Positions 5,838-5,877 of a stretch of DNA of 5,877 bases are shown here, piece after piece (the first letter of the stretch is position 1; each line of letters begins with the position of its first letter). Location of the stretch: positions 11,237-17,113 of the forward strand of contig NZGQ01000015.1 of assembly GCA_002689565.1 (NCBI GenBank). The letters run 5' to 3'. A program made the position numbers and the translations under genes. The notes under the pieces were generated by a model. It had not been told where the DNA came from and ran no database searches. It saw only the letters and a program-made list of their open reading frames with translations. Source of the stretch: Methanobacteriota archaeon. Its GTDB lineage: Archaea > Thermoplasmatota > Poseidoniia > Poseidoniales > Poseidoniaceae.

Positions 5838-5877
5838 ATCTCAAATTATTTGGGATCCAATCTCACGTCCATTAGAC

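Noticed and set aside
5838..5877. Possible C-terminus of a convergent minus-strand gene (frame ending MDVRLDPK with TAA at 5848-5846)
   Set aside because: Only about ten codons are visible and a second minus-strand frame is also open nearby (ending with TGA at 5844-5842). There is not enough to support a gene.

Overview
The window looks like a piece of the chromosome of a mesophilic archaeon, most likely a marine planktonic euryarchaeon of the Poseidoniales (Marine Group II) type. The reasons are an archaeal-type NMN adenylyltransferase (NadM), a COG2108-type radical SAM protein, GrpE in an otherwise archaeal gene set, very short intergenic gaps, mostly absent Shine-Dalgarno sequences, and acidic Asp-rich extracytoplasmic segments with many N-glycosylation sequons. 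The lineage call is inference from gene content. No rRNA or other marker gene is present.

Layout: bases 1-309 (+) are the C-terminal part of GrpE, cut by the window edge. It meets head-on, with no intergenic base, a minus-strand pair: pdxT (2004 to 1438) followed by a radical SAM protein of the COG2108 family (1377 to 310). An 80-bp divergent region (2005-2084) holds a perfect 8-1-8 inverted repeat. From there the plus strand carries a class V PLP-dependent aminotransferase (2085-3269), nadM (3275-3805, possibly starting at 3266 and overlapping the aminotransferase stop), a 75-residue two-helix membrane protein (3851-4078) and a 567-residue thioredoxin-CcdA/DsbD fusion (4134-5837). The last 40 bases contain no supportable gene. 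No gap without a gene exceeds 80 bp, and I see no tRNA, rRNA, CRISPR array, insertion sequence or attachment site.

How the genes relate: the centre of the window is a cofactor neighbourhood. PdxT supplies ammonia for pyridoxal phosphate synthesis. A PLP-dependent aminotransferase is read divergently from the same short control region, and NadM makes NAD from NMN directly behind it. The last two genes concern the cell envelope: a small membrane protein of unknown role, and a one-polypeptide thiol-disulfide relay that probably carries electrons across the membrane to an extracytoplasmic thioredoxin domain. Most of the window is ordinary core metabolism. The least ordinary object is the thioredoxin-CcdA fusion, with an insertion of about 90 residues carrying its own cysteine pair and an unusually dense set of N-glycosylation sequons.
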